Counted from the stretch's first letter, positions 8,825 to 18,298 are shown. The stretch is DNA of 64,000 bases from Elioraea thermophila (ex Habib et al. 2022) (GCF_003336755.1 NZ_QMDI01000002.1:620001-684000); one strand, 5' to 3'. Program-made: numbers and translations. Notes: generated by a model from the sequence alone, not told the origin.

Positions 8825-9760
8825 ATGCGGCTGCGCGTCTTCCACGCCCCGACCTCCGCGCAGGCCCTGGCGCGCGCCCGCGCGGAACTGGGAGAGGACG
8901 CGTTCATCCTCTCCACCCGACGCAGCGCAGGCGGGGTGGAAGTCACCGCAGCACTGCCGGATGCCGACGAACCGCCGCCGCTGTCGCCGGCTCCGCCCGC
9001 GAGGGAGGCAGCGCACGCCACCAAGGAGGCTTCAGCCCTTCGCGCCCACGGGGTGCCACAGCAGTGTCTGACGCGCCTGCCTGCTGGACAACCGCTCGCA
9101 GCGGCCATGGCGCGGGCGTTCCGTTTCGCCCCGCTCCCGCTGGAGCCCGGCCGCGTGCTCATCCTCTGCGGTCCGCCTGGTGCCGGCAAAACCCTCACCA
9201 CCGCGAAGCTCGCCACCCGGCTTCGCCTTGCCGGGATCAGCCCGACCGTGATCGCCGCCGACGGCCGCCGCGCCGGCGCCGTCGACCAGCTTGCTGCGTT
9301 CACCCGTCTGCTCGGCCTCAACCTTGTCGTCGCGCCGGACATCCCGCGGCTGGCCAAGGCGATTGCGCGACGCGCCCCGGCGACGCCGACGCTGGTCGAC
9401 TATGCCGGAACCGATCCGTTTTCCGAGCCGGACGGCACTGAACTCGCCGCTGTCATTCAGGCCTTCGATGCCGAAGCGGTGCTCGTGCTCCCGGCGGGAA
9501 GCGATGCCGAGGAGGCCGGCGAAATCGCCGCGGCCATGTCGGCCCGGGGGGTTAAACACCTGTTGCCGACCCGGCTCGACCTCGCGCGCCGCCTGGGCGC
9601 CGTCGTGTCCGCCGCCGCGGCGGGGCTCGCCCTCGGCGAGGGCGGCATCGGTCCCGGCGCCGCCGACGGCCTCGTTCCCCTCGACCCCGAGACCCTCGCC
9701 AACTGGCTCCTTTCGCCGCCGGCCGAGCGGCGGAGCGCACGACCGGAGCTTGCCGCATGA
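8825..9760 (+). CDS. flhF: Flagellar biosynthesis SRP-type GTPase FlhF
   Basis: 311 residues, shorter than the 380-480 common for FlhF. The N-terminus ('MRLRVFHAPTSAQALARARAELGEDAFILSTRR') is the FlhF B-domain start, followed by a short Pro/Ala linker. The NG domain has G1 GPPGAGKT (116-123), 'VIAADGRRAGAVDQL' (G2 region), 'LVDYAGTDPF' in the G3 (DxxG) place and 'LPTRLDLARRLG' as G4. FlhF GTPases set the place and number of flagella together with FlhG. Its last 4 bases overlap the flhG start. The call is solid; the shortened linker is a lineage feature or unusual. Confidence 0.88.
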   Translation: MRLRVFHAPTSAQALARARAELGEDAFILSTRRSAGGVEVTAALPDADEPPPLSPAPPAREAAHATKEASALRAHGVPQQCLTRLPAGQPLAAAMARAFRFAPLPLEPGRVLILCGPPGAGKTLTTAKLATRLRLAGISPTVIAADGRRAGAVDQLAAFTRLLGLNLVVAPDIPRLAKAIARRAPATPTLVDYAGTDPFSEPDGTELAAVIQAFDAEAVLVLPAGSDAEEAGEIAAAMSARGVKHLLPTRLDLARRLGAVVSAAAAGLALGEGGIGPGAADGLVPLDPETLANWLLSPPAERRSARPELAA

Positions 9761-10527
9761 TCGAGCGATCCCGACTTCTCCCACGGCCTCCAAGGCTGCT
9801 CGCCATCGCTTCCGGCAAGGGCGGGGTGGGTAAGACTTGGCTTGCGATCAGCCTCGCTCAGGCGCTGGCCGCGCAGCGGGTCCGCGTGCTGCTGGTGGAC
9901 GCCGATGTCGGCCTCGCCAACGTCGACGTGCAGCTCGGCCTTGATCCGAAGCGCGACTTGTCCGCCCTGCTGCGCGGCGAGCCGATCGGCGCCTGCATCA
10001 CGCCCCTGCCTGATCTCGGCTTCGACGTCGTCGCCGGTCGTTCCGGCTCCGGCCTGCTCGCGGGGGCTGACGAAACGACGGGAGAGCGGATCATCACCGC
10101 GCTCGCGGCCCCCCTTCCCTACGATCTCGCCATCCTCGATCTCGGAGCGGGAATCGAGCGCCTGCAGCGCCACCTCGCCGCCTCGGCCGACACGCTCCTC
10201 GTACTCACCACCGACGAACCGACCGCGCTGACCGACGCCTACGCGTGCCTCAAGCTCGCCACGCTGGACAACCCGAACGGCGATCGTCGGATCGTCGTCA
10301 ACTTCGCCTCCTCGCGCAGCGCCGGCGAGCGCACCGCCTCGATCCTGCAGAAATCCTGCGCCCGCTTCCTCGGCACGACGCCGCCGCTCGCCGGCATCAT
10401 TCGGCGCGATCCCCGCGTTCCGGACGCCATCCGTCGCCAACAGGCCTTCCTGACTCGCCATCCGACGAGCGACGCCGCACGCGACGTCGAGGCCCTCGCT
10501 GCAGCGCTCGCGCCAGTGCCGGCGTGA
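9757..10527 (+). CDS. flhG: Flagellar number regulator FlhG (MinD-like ATPase)
   Basis: 256 residues with the deviant Walker A GKGGVGKT (about 20-27), 'LLVDADVGLANVDVQLGLDPKRDLSALL' (switch region with the MinD/ParA Asp) and 'YDLAILDLGAGIE'. FlhG/FleN antagonises FlhF and limits flagellar number. The ATG overlaps the flhF stop (ATGA), implying translational coupling. It lies at the 3' end of the flagellar cluster and converges on the methyltransferase gene 25 bp later. A chromosomal MinD is the alternative, but the flhF linkage argues for FlhG. Confidence 0.88.
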   Translation: MIERSRLLPRPPRLLAIASGKGGVGKTWLAISLAQALAAQRVRVLLVDADVGLANVDVQLGLDPKRDLSALLRGEPIGACITPLPDLGFDVVAGRSGSGLLAGADETTGERIITALAAPLPYDLAILDLGAGIERLQRHLAASADTLLVLTTDEPTALTDAYACLKLATLDNPNGDRRIVVNFASSRSAGERTASILQKSCARFLGTTPPLAGIIRRDPRVPDAIRRQQAFLTRHPTSDAARDVEALAAALAPVPA

Positions 10528-10552
10528 CCGTGCCCGGTGGGTGGGAATCCGC

Positions 10553-11203
10553 TTACCCCAGCACACGATAGACGGTCGTTTCGCGCTCTTCTCGATCCTC
10601 GAGATCCCGGCTCACCCGCACCCGAAAGCGCGTGAGCGGCACCAAGCCCTCGCGCGGCAGATAGGCCCGACCCGGGTCGGCGAGCAGAACCACCGCCCCT
10701 CGGCCGGCGGCAGCCCGGAGCCAGGGCCAGACGCGCGATGTCATCGCGCGCTCGTAACAGACATCGCCGGCGAGAATGACCTCGGCCGACGGTTCCCCAT
10801 GCAGCGGATCGCCGAGGGCGACCTCCACCGCGACACGGTTCAGTGCGGCATTTGCGGCGATCGCCGCCGCGGCGAGCGGGTCGATCTCAGCCGCGGTGAC
10901 ACGGGCGGCTTTGGCCCGCGCCGCCGCGATCGCCGCCACGCCGCAGCCCGCGGCGAGGTCGAGCACCGTCCGCCCCTCGACCATGGCCGGCTCATCGAGC
11001 ACGAGGCGGGCGAGTGCCTGCCCCCCTGGCCACGCAAAGGCCCAATAGGGCGGTTCGACACCTTCCCGCGCCAGCCAAGCTTCCGTCGCCTGCCAGATCG
11101 GCATCATCCGGTCGGCGAGGCGCAGCGCGATTTCGGGTACCAGCGGGGGGTGGAGGATGCGGGTGTGGCGCTCGACGAACGCGGCCGCCCGTTCGGGCGT
11201 CAT
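10553..11203 (-). CDS. Class I SAM methyltransferase, ETF-beta lysine methyltransferase-like
   Basis: 216 residues. The SAM-binding motif I is 'VLDLAAGCGVAAIAAARAKAARVTAAEID' and post-I is 'EVALGDPL'. 'VILAGDVCYERAMTSRVWPWLR' occupies the D-x-x-Y position of the METTL20/ETFBKMT and nicotinamide-methyltransferase-like family. 'PPYWAFAWPGGQALARLVLD' is the conserved N-terminal W/PGG block. Bacterial members methylate lysines of the electron-transfer flavoprotein beta subunit; automated pipelines often call them PrmA. Its ATG overlaps the ubiA stop (ATGA), so it should be co-translated with ubiA. The substrate is inferred from family only. Confidence 0.75.
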   Translation of the reverse strand: MTPERAAAFVERHTRILHPPLVPEIALRLADRMMPIWQATEAWLAREGVEPPYWAFAWPGGQALARLVLDEPAMVEGRTVLDLAAGCGVAAIAAARAKAARVTAAEIDPLAAAAIAANAALNRVAVEVALGDPLHGEPSAEVILAGDVCYERAMTSRVWPWLRAAAGRGAVVLLADPGRAYLPREGLVPLTRFRVRVSRDLEDREERETTVYRVLG

Positions 11204-12108
11204 GCCACCCGGCCGGCGATGACCGCCGCCGCGATCACGAGCCCGACCTCACGGTTGGCACGGAACAGGCGACCGCAGAGCGGCGCATCGCGGATGTCGA
11301 GCACGACCACCTGGCGGGCGAGCAGCAGCGCCGCCGCCGCCAGCACCACGTAGAACCAGACCGAAAGCCCGGCGAGTATGCCGGCAGCAGCGATCAGCGC
11401 GACCGCGGCCCCGTAGCAGACGGCGAGGAACGGCCGCGTGGCGTCACCGAACAGGAGTGCGGTCGAGCGTACGCCGATCAGCGCATCGTCATCCCGATCC
11501 TGATGGGCGTAGATCGTGTCGTAACCGAGGGTCCAGAAGAAGGCGCCGGCATAGAGCACCAGGGCCGCGGCGTCGACCGTCCCGGTCGCCGCCGCGTAGC
11601 CCATCGGAACGCCCCAATTGAAGGTCAGACCGAGGAAGGCCTGCGGCCACCACGTGATCCGCTTCATCGCCGGATAGATCGTCACCGGAATGAGCGAGGC
11701 GATGCCGAGCACGATCGCCAAGGGATGGAGCTGGATCAGGACGGCGAAGCCGATCGCCAGCAGGAGGGCGAGCAAGCCCATGGCCCGCAGCGGATCGACC
11801 GCGCCGGAAGCGAGCGGTCGCGCGGCGGTGCGTGCGACGAGGCGATCGATGTCGCGATCCCACAGATCGTTGATGACGCAGCCCGCCCCGCGCATGACCA
11901 CCGCACCGAAGGCGAACAGCGCGACCAGCCAAGGATCGGGCCATGGTGTGCCGCCGAGCGCCAGCCCCCAGAGCCCCGGCAGGAACAGGAGCCACGTGCC
12001 GATCGGCCGATCGAGCCGCATCAGCAGCGCATAGGGGCGAAGCCCCGAGGGCAGCGCCCCGACAAGGCCACCGATCCGGATGTCGCTCGCCTGCACCGTG
12101 CCGTTCAT
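11200..12108 (-). CDS. ubiA: 4-hydroxybenzoate octaprenyltransferase UbiA
   Basis: Integral membrane prenyltransferase of ubiquinone synthesis. Both Asp-rich motifs are visible: 'GAGCVINDLWDRDIDRLV' (NDxxDxxxD) and 'YDTIYAHQDRDDDALIGVRSTALLFG'. 'MRLDRPIGTWLLFLPGLWGLAL' is the N-terminal UbiA signature. The remainder is about eight hydrophobic helices. The ATG at 12108 gives 302 residues, the family length, and removes a 54-residue upstream extension that would overlap rsmE. It is divergent from rsmE by 44 bp and overlaps the downstream methyltransferase gene. Confidence 0.95.
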   Translation of the reverse strand: MNGTVQASDIRIGGLVGALPSGLRPYALLMRLDRPIGTWLLFLPGLWGLALGGTPWPDPWLVALFAFGAVVMRGAGCVINDLWDRDIDRLVARTAARPLASGAVDPLRAMGLLALLLAIGFAVLIQLHPLAIVLGIASLIPVTIYPAMKRITWWPQAFLGLTFNWGVPMGYAAATGTVDAAALVLYAGAFFWTLGYDTIYAHQDRDDDALIGVRSTALLFGDATRPFLAVCYGAAVALIAAAGILAGLSVWFYVVLAAAALLLARQVVVLDIRDAPLCGRLFRANREVGLVIAAAVIAGRVA

Positions 12109-12152
12109 CGCCCCTATAGTCTCGGCATGATCCCCCACCCGACAACCCGGTC

Positions 12153-12917
12153 GTGACCGAGCCGCGGCTGTTCGTCGCCAGCCCCCTGGCCGAGGGGGCA
12201 GCAATCCGGCTCGACGAGTCGCAGGCGCACTATCTCGCCACCGTGCTGCGGCGCAACCCCGGGCAGACAATGCGCCTGTTCAACGGCCGCGATGGCGAGT
12301 GGCGAGGGCGCATTACCACCCTCTCGCGCCGCGGGGGCGAGGTGCTGCTCCTCGCCCGCATTCGGGAGCAAACCAGCGAGGATGGCCCGATCCTGCTCGC
12401 TCCGGTCCTGCGCCGCGAGACCACCGAGTGGATGGTGGAGAAGGCGACCGAACTCGGTGCGGCCGCCATCCTGCTCACCACCAGTGCCCGCAGTGCGGTG
12501 ACGCGGACCAACCCCGCCCGCTTGGCGGCGATCGCAACCGAAGCCGCGGAACAGTGCGGCCGTCTCACCGTGCCGCGGATCGATCCGCCCCAAGCCCTGG
12601 AGCGGCGCTTGGCCAACTGGCCGGCCGAGAGGAAGCTCGTCGTCTGCGACGAGACCGGCACCTCGCCGCCGCTCGCCGCGCTCCTGGCTGCCGCCGAGCG
12701 CTCACCTCGCCCGCCCGCCATCCTGGTCGGACCCGAAGGCGGCTTCACGCCGGGCGAACTTGACCGGCTGCGCGATCTCCCCTTCTCTCTGCCGGCCTCG
12801 CTCGGTCCCCGAACCTTGCGCGCGGAGACGGCGGCACTGGCGAGCCTCGCGCTCGTCCAGGCGCTGGCGGGAGACTGGCGAAGCCCGCAGGCTGCCGGCC
12901 TGTCCGTCCCGTCGTAA
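12153..12917 (+). CDS. rsmE: 16S rRNA m3U1498 methyltransferase RsmE
   Basis: 254 residues with a PUA-like N-terminal domain ('HYLATVLRRNPGQTMRLFNGRDGEWRGRI') and a SPOUT C-terminal domain. The knot motifs are 'ILVGPEGGFTPGELDRL' and 'LGPRTLRAETAALASLALVQAL', and 'RRETTEWMVEKATELGAAAI' is also diagnostic. The enzyme methylates N3 of U1498 in 16S rRNA using SAM. It has a GTG start, 21 bp before gshA on the same strand; RsmE-GshA linkage is common in alphaproteobacteria. Confidence 0.94.
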   Translation: MTEPRLFVASPLAEGAAIRLDESQAHYLATVLRRNPGQTMRLFNGRDGEWRGRITTLSRRGGEVLLLARIREQTSEDGPILLAPVLRRETTEWMVEKATELGAAAILLTTSARSAVTRTNPARLAAIATEAAEQCGRLTVPRIDPPQALERRLANWPAERKLVVCDETGTSPPLAALLAAAERSPRPPAILVGPEGGFTPGELDRLRDLPFSLPASLGPRTLRAETAALASLALVQALAGDWRSPQAAGLSVPS

Positions 12918-12938
12918 CGCCTTGCGAAAGGAACCCGC

Positions 12939-14288
12939 ATGTCCGGCCCCTCGGAGGGTGACGCGACCCCGATCACCTCTGTCCGCCAACTCGTCGAGTA
13001 CGTGGCGGGTGGGGCGAAGCCGCGCGCGCAGTGGCGGATCGGCACCGAGCACGAGAAGTTCGTGTTTCGCCGCGCCGACCTCTCCCCCCCGCCCTATGAC
13101 GGCCCGGACGGCATCCGCGCCCTGCTCGAGGGCCACCTTGCACATGGTTGGCAGCCGGTACGGGACGGGGCGAACGTCGTCGGTCTCGCACGCGGGCGGG
13201 CGAACATCAGCCTCGAGCCGGGCGGCCAGTTCGAGCTTTCCGGCGCGCCGCTGACCGATCTGCACGAAACGAAGGCCGAACTCGAGCTTCACCTCGCCGA
13301 GGCGCGCTCGGTCGCCGACCGCTTGGGCCTCGGCTTCCTCCCCTTGGGCTTCCACCCGCTGGCGACGCGCGAGGCGATGCCGTGGATGCCGAAGAGCCGC
13401 TACGCGATCATGCGCCGCTACATGCCGAGCAAGGGTCGTTTGGGTCTCGACATGATGCTGCGCACCTGCACGGTGCAGGTGAACCTCGATGCCGAGAACG
13501 AGGCCGACATGGTCGAGAAGTTCCGCATCGGGCTCGCGCTGCAGCCGGTGGCGATCGCGCTGTTCGCCAACTCCCCCTTCACCGAGGGCAGGCTCAACGG
13601 CTACCGCAGCTATCGTGCCCAGGTGTGGACCGATACCGACCCGGACCGGTGCGGCATTCCGTCGGTCGTGTTCGAGGAGGGCTTCGGCTACGAGCGCTGG
13701 GTCGAGTGGGTGCTCGACGTGCCGATGTATTTCGTGCAGCGGCAGGGCCGGTACTTCGACGTCGCGGGGCGGAGCTTCCGCGACTTTTTGGCGGGGCGTC
13801 TTGCTGCCGAAACGGAAGGCGCCACACCGACCATCGGCGACTTCGCCGACCACCTGACCACCGTGTTCACCGAGGTCCGCCTCAAACGCTACCTCGAGAT
13901 GCGCGGGGCGGATGCCGGCTCGCCCGCCATGACCTTGGCGCTGCCCGCACTCTGGGTCGGGCTCCTCTATGATCGCGGCGCGCAGGGCGAGGCGGCGGCG
14001 CTGATCCGCGATCACCCTTGCCGCGACTGGCAGACGCTGCACCGGGAAGTGCCGAAATTCGGCCTCGAGGCGCCCTTTTGCGACACCACCGTGCGGTGGC
14101 TCGCGCGCGAGATGGTCGCGATCGCCCACCGTGGCCTGCGCGCCCGCGGCTTGGGCGAGGAAATCTACCTCGCGCCGCTCGAGGAAATCGTCGCCTCGGG
14201 CCGCAGCCAGGCGGACCACTGGATTGCGCGGTGCAACGAGGCCTGGGGCGGCGAGGTGCGCCGGGTGTTCGAAGAGGCCGCCCTCTAA
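12939..14288 (+). CDS. gshA: Glutamate-cysteine ligase (plant/alphaproteobacterial type)
   Basis: 449 residues, the size of the GCS2-type single-domain enzyme that makes gamma-glutamylcysteine, the first step of glutathione synthesis. Diagnostic stretches are 'WRIGTEHEKFVFRR', 'ISLEPGGQFELSGAPL' (substrate/ATP loop), 'MRRYMPSKGRLGLDMMLRTCTVQVNLD' and 'LFANSPFTEGRLNGYRSYRAQVWTDTDPDRCG'. The ATG lies after GAAAGGAAC. It converges on the histidine kinase gene 11 bp downstream. Confidence 0.95.
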   Translation: MSGPSEGDATPITSVRQLVEYVAGGAKPRAQWRIGTEHEKFVFRRADLSPPPYDGPDGIRALLEGHLAHGWQPVRDGANVVGLARGRANISLEPGGQFELSGAPLTDLHETKAELELHLAEARSVADRLGLGFLPLGFHPLATREAMPWMPKSRYAIMRRYMPSKGRLGLDMMLRTCTVQVNLDAENEADMVEKFRIGLALQPVAIALFANSPFTEGRLNGYRSYRAQVWTDTDPDRCGIPSVVFEEGFGYERWVEWVLDVPMYFVQRQGRYFDVAGRSFRDFLAGRLAAETEGATPTIGDFADHLTTVFTEVRLKRYLEMRGADAGSPAMTLALPALWVGLLYDRGAQGEAAALIRDHPCRDWQTLHREVPKFGLEAPFCDTTVRWLAREMVAIAHRGLRARGLGEEIYLAPLEEIVASGRSQADHWIARCNEAWGGEVRRVFEEAAL

Positions 14289-14299
14289 ACGGGCCCCGG

Positions 14300-17041
14300 T
14301 CAGTCGCCGCTGCCAACCCGCCGGAGCGGAGACGCCTCAGGTTGCGCCAGCACACGCTCCGCCGGCAGGCTCAGCACCGCGGTCGTGCCCCGCCCGGGCT
14401 CGCTCTCCAGCTGCAGCGTGCCGCCATGCGCCACCATCAGGGCGCGGGACAGGAACAGGCCGAGCCCTGATCCCGGATAACGGCGGGCAAGCGAGGAATC
14501 GACCTGCGTGAAGGGTTGGAAGATCCGCGCAAGATCGGCCTTGGCGATGCCGATCCCGGTGTCGATGACACGCAGCTCCACCCCGCCGTCGGCGGTGCGG
14601 CCGCCCTCGATGCGGACCGATCCGCCGGCGCGGGTGAACTTGACGGCGTTGGAGAGAAGATTGAGCAGCACCTGGCGCAGCCGCCGTTCATCGCCGCGCA
14701 CGTGAGGCAAAGCCGGATCGAGCGCGAGGCTCAGCGCCACGCCGGCGGCGCGCGCGGCGGGTTCGAGCAGCCGACGGGCCGCTTCCGCGACGCGCAGGAG
14801 ATCCACCGTGTCCTCGGCGAGATCGAGCCGGCCCGCCTCGATGCGGGCGACGTCGAGGATGTCGTTGATCAGCGCGAGCAAATGGCGGCCAGCCTCGTTG
14901 ATGGCCGAGGCGTATTCCTCGATCCGTGCCGGGTCGCGGCGGGCAGCCTCGTGCAGCAGCGCCTCCGAGAAGCCGATGACGGCATTGAGGGGGGTGCGCA
15001 GCTCATGGCTCATGGTGGCGAGGAATTGGCTCTTCGCGCGGCTCGCCGCCTCCGCCTCGTCGGCCGCCCGGCGCAACGCCGCTTCGGCAGCCTTCTGCTC
15101 CGTCACGTCCGTCCAGGTCAGCACGAAGCCGCCATCCGGCGTGGGGTCCGAGCGCACCTCGAGGATCCGTTGGTCCGGGCGCGTATGCCAGGTGACGGTG
15201 GGAACCGAGGGATCGGGGACGAGCAGGCTTGCATCCGGCGTGCCTTCCCCGGCGGAGCGCGGGTCGAGCAGACGAGCGAGTTCCTCCAAGGTCCGGCCGG
15301 GGCGAAGCACCTCGGGCGAACGGCCGAGCAGTTGCGCAGCGACCCGGTTGGCGGCGACGATGCGCCGGTCGCAATCGAAGAGGCAGATGCCATGCCGGAT
15401 GTGCTCCAGCATGGTGTCGAGCACGGCGGCGCGCCGCATCGCTTCCTCTTCGGCCTCGACCACCGGCGTGATGTCGGTGACCACCGAGATGTGGCCGCCG
15501 TCCGGCAGCGGCGCTGTGCGCACGTCGATGGCGGTGCCGTTCGGGCGCACCCGGCGGCGACGCTGCGGCCGCGTGATGTCGCGGGCGAGTTCGCGTCGAA
15601 CGATGTCCTCCACATCGCCCGGCCCGTACTCGCCCGCCGCAGCCCGCCGCCGAACCACCTCCTCGACACTTTCGCCGATGCTGATCGGCGCTCCGGCCAT
15701 GATCTGGCTGTAGGCCGGGTTGACCATCGCGAGACGTCGGTCGGGGCCGTAGACTGCGACACCGTGCGGCAGAGCGCTCAGGATCGCCTGCAGCAGGCCA
15801 GCCCGCTCCTGCGCCTGCGCTTCAGCGACGGCGAGCGCGGTGATGTCGTTCGCCGACACCATGAACCCGCCATCCGGCAGGGGAACGGAGGCGAGGTCGA
15901 GCACGGTCCCGTCCGGGCGTCGGCGCCGTCGCGTGCGCGGCACTGAACGGTCCGCTGCCAACATCTCAGCCACGTAGGCCCAGGGGTCGGAGAAGGCGGA
16001 GAATTCGCCGGCCCGCGCCAAATGCTCCAACATGGCCGCGAAGCCGAGCCCGGGGCTGAGGAACCCCGCTGGCAGGCCGACCAGCTCCTCGAAGCGGCGG
16101 TTGAACAGCACGATCCGCCGGTCCGGCCCGAACACGCAGACCCCGGTGCGCAGACGCGACAGCACGGTGTCGAGGCGCTCCGCCTCCTGTCGCGCGTGTG
16201 CCTCCGCTTCGACGATCGGAGTCACATCGACCGAGCAGACGACGTGCCCACCGCCTGGGATCGGCTCGCTGCGGATCTCGTAGGTCCGCCCCGACAGCGG
16301 GTGACGGCGTGTCCAGCGCAGCGGCCGGCTGCGATCGACGGCCAGTCGCGCCGCCACCACCGCCTCGGCGTCAGCCACCTCGCCGTACCAACCGGCGGCG
16401 ACCAAAAGACGGACGACGTCCGCAAGCGCGAGGCCCGGCACGAGCCGCTCGGGCTCGAGGCCCGCCTCGAGGGCGTAGGTCCGATTCGCCCAGATGAGCC
16501 GCTTCTCGGCATCGAACACGCAGATGCCGACGGGGAGCCGATCGAGCGTGTCGCGGAACAGACGTTCCGAGCGGGCCGTCGCGCGCGCGGCCTCGATCTC
16601 GGCCGTGACCTCGCGCCCGACCCCGCGGTAGCCGCGGAAGCGGCCGTCGCGGCCGAAGACCGGCACGCCGCTGACCCGCACCCAGATCGGCCCTTGTGCT
16701 GCGTTGGCGCGGTAGACGAAGTCGCGGAAGGGACGCTGCGCGGCGAGGTCGGCGCGGTGCGCGGCCCAGGCCTCCTCGTCGCCCTCCTCGCGCAGCGCGT
16801 GCTCCTCGCGCGTTCGGCCGAGCAGCGGATCGTTCGGCCGCTGCGTCAGCGCGCGTGCCCCCTGTCCGGGCTCGCGCACGGAGATGAAGGTGAAGCGCAA
16901 CTGCTCGTCTTGTTCCCAGAACCAGTCGCCGGAGGCCTCGGTGAAGTCGAGCAGGCGCTTCTCGCGCTCGGCCAGCGCCTCGTAGGCGGTCTGCAGGGCG
17001 ACGAGTTCGGCCCGAAGACGAGCGGCCTCCTGTTCGCTCAC
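14300..17041 (-). CDS. Soluble multi-PAS sensor histidine kinase
   Basis: 913 residues with no transmembrane segment or signal peptide. Five PAS modules are visible at about 35-150, 165-280, 290-405, 417-530 and 545-650. The last four are clearly related repeats, each with a 'GxCxF/Y-xxDRR' start and a 'PxPDGG' end. Then come HisKA with the H-box 'FLATMSHELRTPLNAVIGFSE' (phosphoacceptor His679) and HATPase_c with N-box 'LLNLLSNAVKFT' and G-boxes 'DTGIGIAKADLARIF' and 'GSGLGLFLSRALM'. There is no receiver domain and no adjacent response regulator. The GTG start overlaps the ctaA stop (GTGA), implying coupled translation with heme A synthase. The signal is unknown; redox or heme is a guess from context. 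Confidence 0.9.
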   Translation of the reverse strand: MSEQEAARLRAELVALQTAYEALAEREKRLLDFTEASGDWFWEQDEQLRFTFISVREPGQGARALTQRPNDPLLGRTREEHALREEGDEEAWAAHRADLAAQRPFRDFVYRANAAQGPIWVRVSGVPVFGRDGRFRGYRGVGREVTAEIEAARATARSERLFRDTLDRLPVGICVFDAEKRLIWANRTYALEAGLEPERLVPGLALADVVRLLVAAGWYGEVADAEAVVAARLAVDRSRPLRWTRRHPLSGRTYEIRSEPIPGGGHVVCSVDVTPIVEAEAHARQEAERLDTVLSRLRTGVCVFGPDRRIVLFNRRFEELVGLPAGFLSPGLGFAAMLEHLARAGEFSAFSDPWAYVAEMLAADRSVPRTRRRRRPDGTVLDLASVPLPDGGFMVSANDITALAVAEAQAQERAGLLQAILSALPHGVAVYGPDRRLAMVNPAYSQIMAGAPISIGESVEEVVRRRAAAGEYGPGDVEDIVRRELARDITRPQRRRRVRPNGTAIDVRTAPLPDGGHISVVTDITPVVEAEEEAMRRAAVLDTMLEHIRHGICLFDCDRRIVAANRVAAQLLGRSPEVLRPGRTLEELARLLDPRSAGEGTPDASLLVPDPSVPTVTWHTRPDQRILEVRSDPTPDGGFVLTWTDVTEQKAAEAALRRAADEAEAASRAKSQFLATMSHELRTPLNAVIGFSEALLHEAARRDPARIEEYASAINEAGRHLLALINDILDVARIEAGRLDLAEDTVDLLRVAEAARRLLEPAARAAGVALSLALDPALPHVRGDERRLRQVLLNLLSNAVKFTRAGGSVRIEGGRTADGGVELRVIDTGIGIAKADLARIFQPFTQVDSSLARRYPGSGLGLFLSRALMVAHGGTLQLESEPGRGTTAVLSLPAERVLAQPEASPLRRVGSGD

Positions 17042-18123
17042 GCCCCCTCGCGACGGATGGTACCGAGCCGATCGAGCGCGTTGACGAAGGCGGCCAGGAC
17101 GAGCACGGCCATCGTCTGATGCAGTGTACCGAGCCCGACCGGCACAACCCAAAGCAGTGTCGCCACACCCACAGCATACTGCACTGCGACCAGCCCGGCG
17201 AAGAGGAGAACCGGGCCGCGCGCCTCCGATTCCGAGCCGCGAAGGGCACGCCAGGCGAGAACGAGCGCCCCGAGGAGCGCGAGTGTGGCGAGAAGGCGGT
17301 GATTGAACTGAACGGCGGCGAGGTTTTCGGTCAGGTTCAGCAGCCAGGGCGACAGGTCACCGTACCCTGCCGGAACCAGCCTCCCGTCCATCAGCGGGAA
17401 CGTGTTGTAGGTGAAGCCGGCGCGGGTGCCGGCGACGAAGCCGCCTGCCAGCATGGTCAGGATCGCGAGCACGCCGACCGCGATGGTGCCGCGCCTCAGC
17501 CACGGCTCGGCCGGAGTGGAAGGAGCGGGACGAAGCAAGGAGAGCGCGGTCGCCAGCAGCAGCGCGAAGATGAAGAACGCCATGCCGAGATGGATCACCA
17601 GCCGGTAGGGCGAGACGGCGGTCCGGTGTTCGAAGAAGCCCGAGGCGACCATGAACCAGCCGAGGAAGCCCTGAAGCCCGCCCAGGGCGAACAGCAATAG
17701 CAGGCGCGGCAGCAGAGCGCGGCGAATGCGACCCGACGCCCACAGCCACACGAGGCCCCCGGCGAACACCACGCCGATCAGCTGGCCCCAAACGCGATGG
17801 ACGTATTCGAGCCAGAAGATTCGCTTGAACCCCTCGAGCCCGAAGCCCTGATTGACCAGGCGATACTGCGGGATGGTGCGGTAGAGGTCGAACAGGCGCT
17901 GCCATTCGGCCTCGGAAAGGGGCGGAAGCCAGCCGGTGAGCGGCCGCCATTCCATGATCGAAAGCCCGGAGCCGGTGAGCCGGGTGGCACCGCCGAGCGC
18001 GACCATGACGACAACCATGGCGGCAACGAGGAGAAGCCAGAGCCCGACGGCGCGGTCGCCGGGTGCAGCCGCACCCTTCACCTGCCCGGTGGCGAGGGGG
18101 GGTGCCGTGGTGTCGAAGGGCAT
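17038..18123 (-). CDS. ctaA: Heme A synthase (COX15/CtaA)
   Basis: 361 residues and about eight membrane helices. It oxidises the C8 methyl of heme O to heme A for aa3-type oxidases. Conserved blocks include 'VALGGATRLTGSGLSIMEWRPLTGWLPPL', 'FWLEYVHRVWGQLIG' (heme-ligand His), 'LGGLQGFLGWFMVASGF', 'VSPYRLVIHLGMAF', 'AGTRAGFTYNTFPLMDGRLVP' and 'QFNHRLLAT'. The ATG at 18123 puts the first TM helix at residues 30-48; longer starts run into an Ala/Arg-rich shadow sequence. It is divergent from the glycosyltransferase gene by 175 bp. Confidence 0.95.
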   Translation of the reverse strand: MPFDTTAPPLATGQVKGAAAPGDRAVGLWLLLVAAMVVVMVALGGATRLTGSGLSIMEWRPLTGWLPPLSEAEWQRLFDLYRTIPQYRLVNQGFGLEGFKRIFWLEYVHRVWGQLIGVVFAGGLVWLWASGRIRRALLPRLLLLFALGGLQGFLGWFMVASGFFEHRTAVSPYRLVIHLGMAFFIFALLLATALSLLRPAPSTPAEPWLRRGTIAVGVLAILTMLAGGFVAGTRAGFTYNTFPLMDGRLVPAGYGDLSPWLLNLTENLAAVQFNHRLLATLALLGALVLAWRALRGSESEARGPVLLFAGLVAVQYAVGVATLLWVVPVGLGTLHQTMAVLVLAAFVNALDRLGTIRREGA

Positions 18124-18298
18124 CTCTCGGAGGTCCTCGGCCGTGCGGGAAGGGCCACACGCCGCGCGTGCGGGCGGTCTGATCCGCGGCGGGCATCGCC
18201 TTGCCGCCCCCTCCCCCCTCTGGTATGGCCGGATCGCGCCAGGACGCAAGCGTCGCCCCCGTCGGCACGCGCCTCTGCCCGCGCGGCGCGCGCCAACG

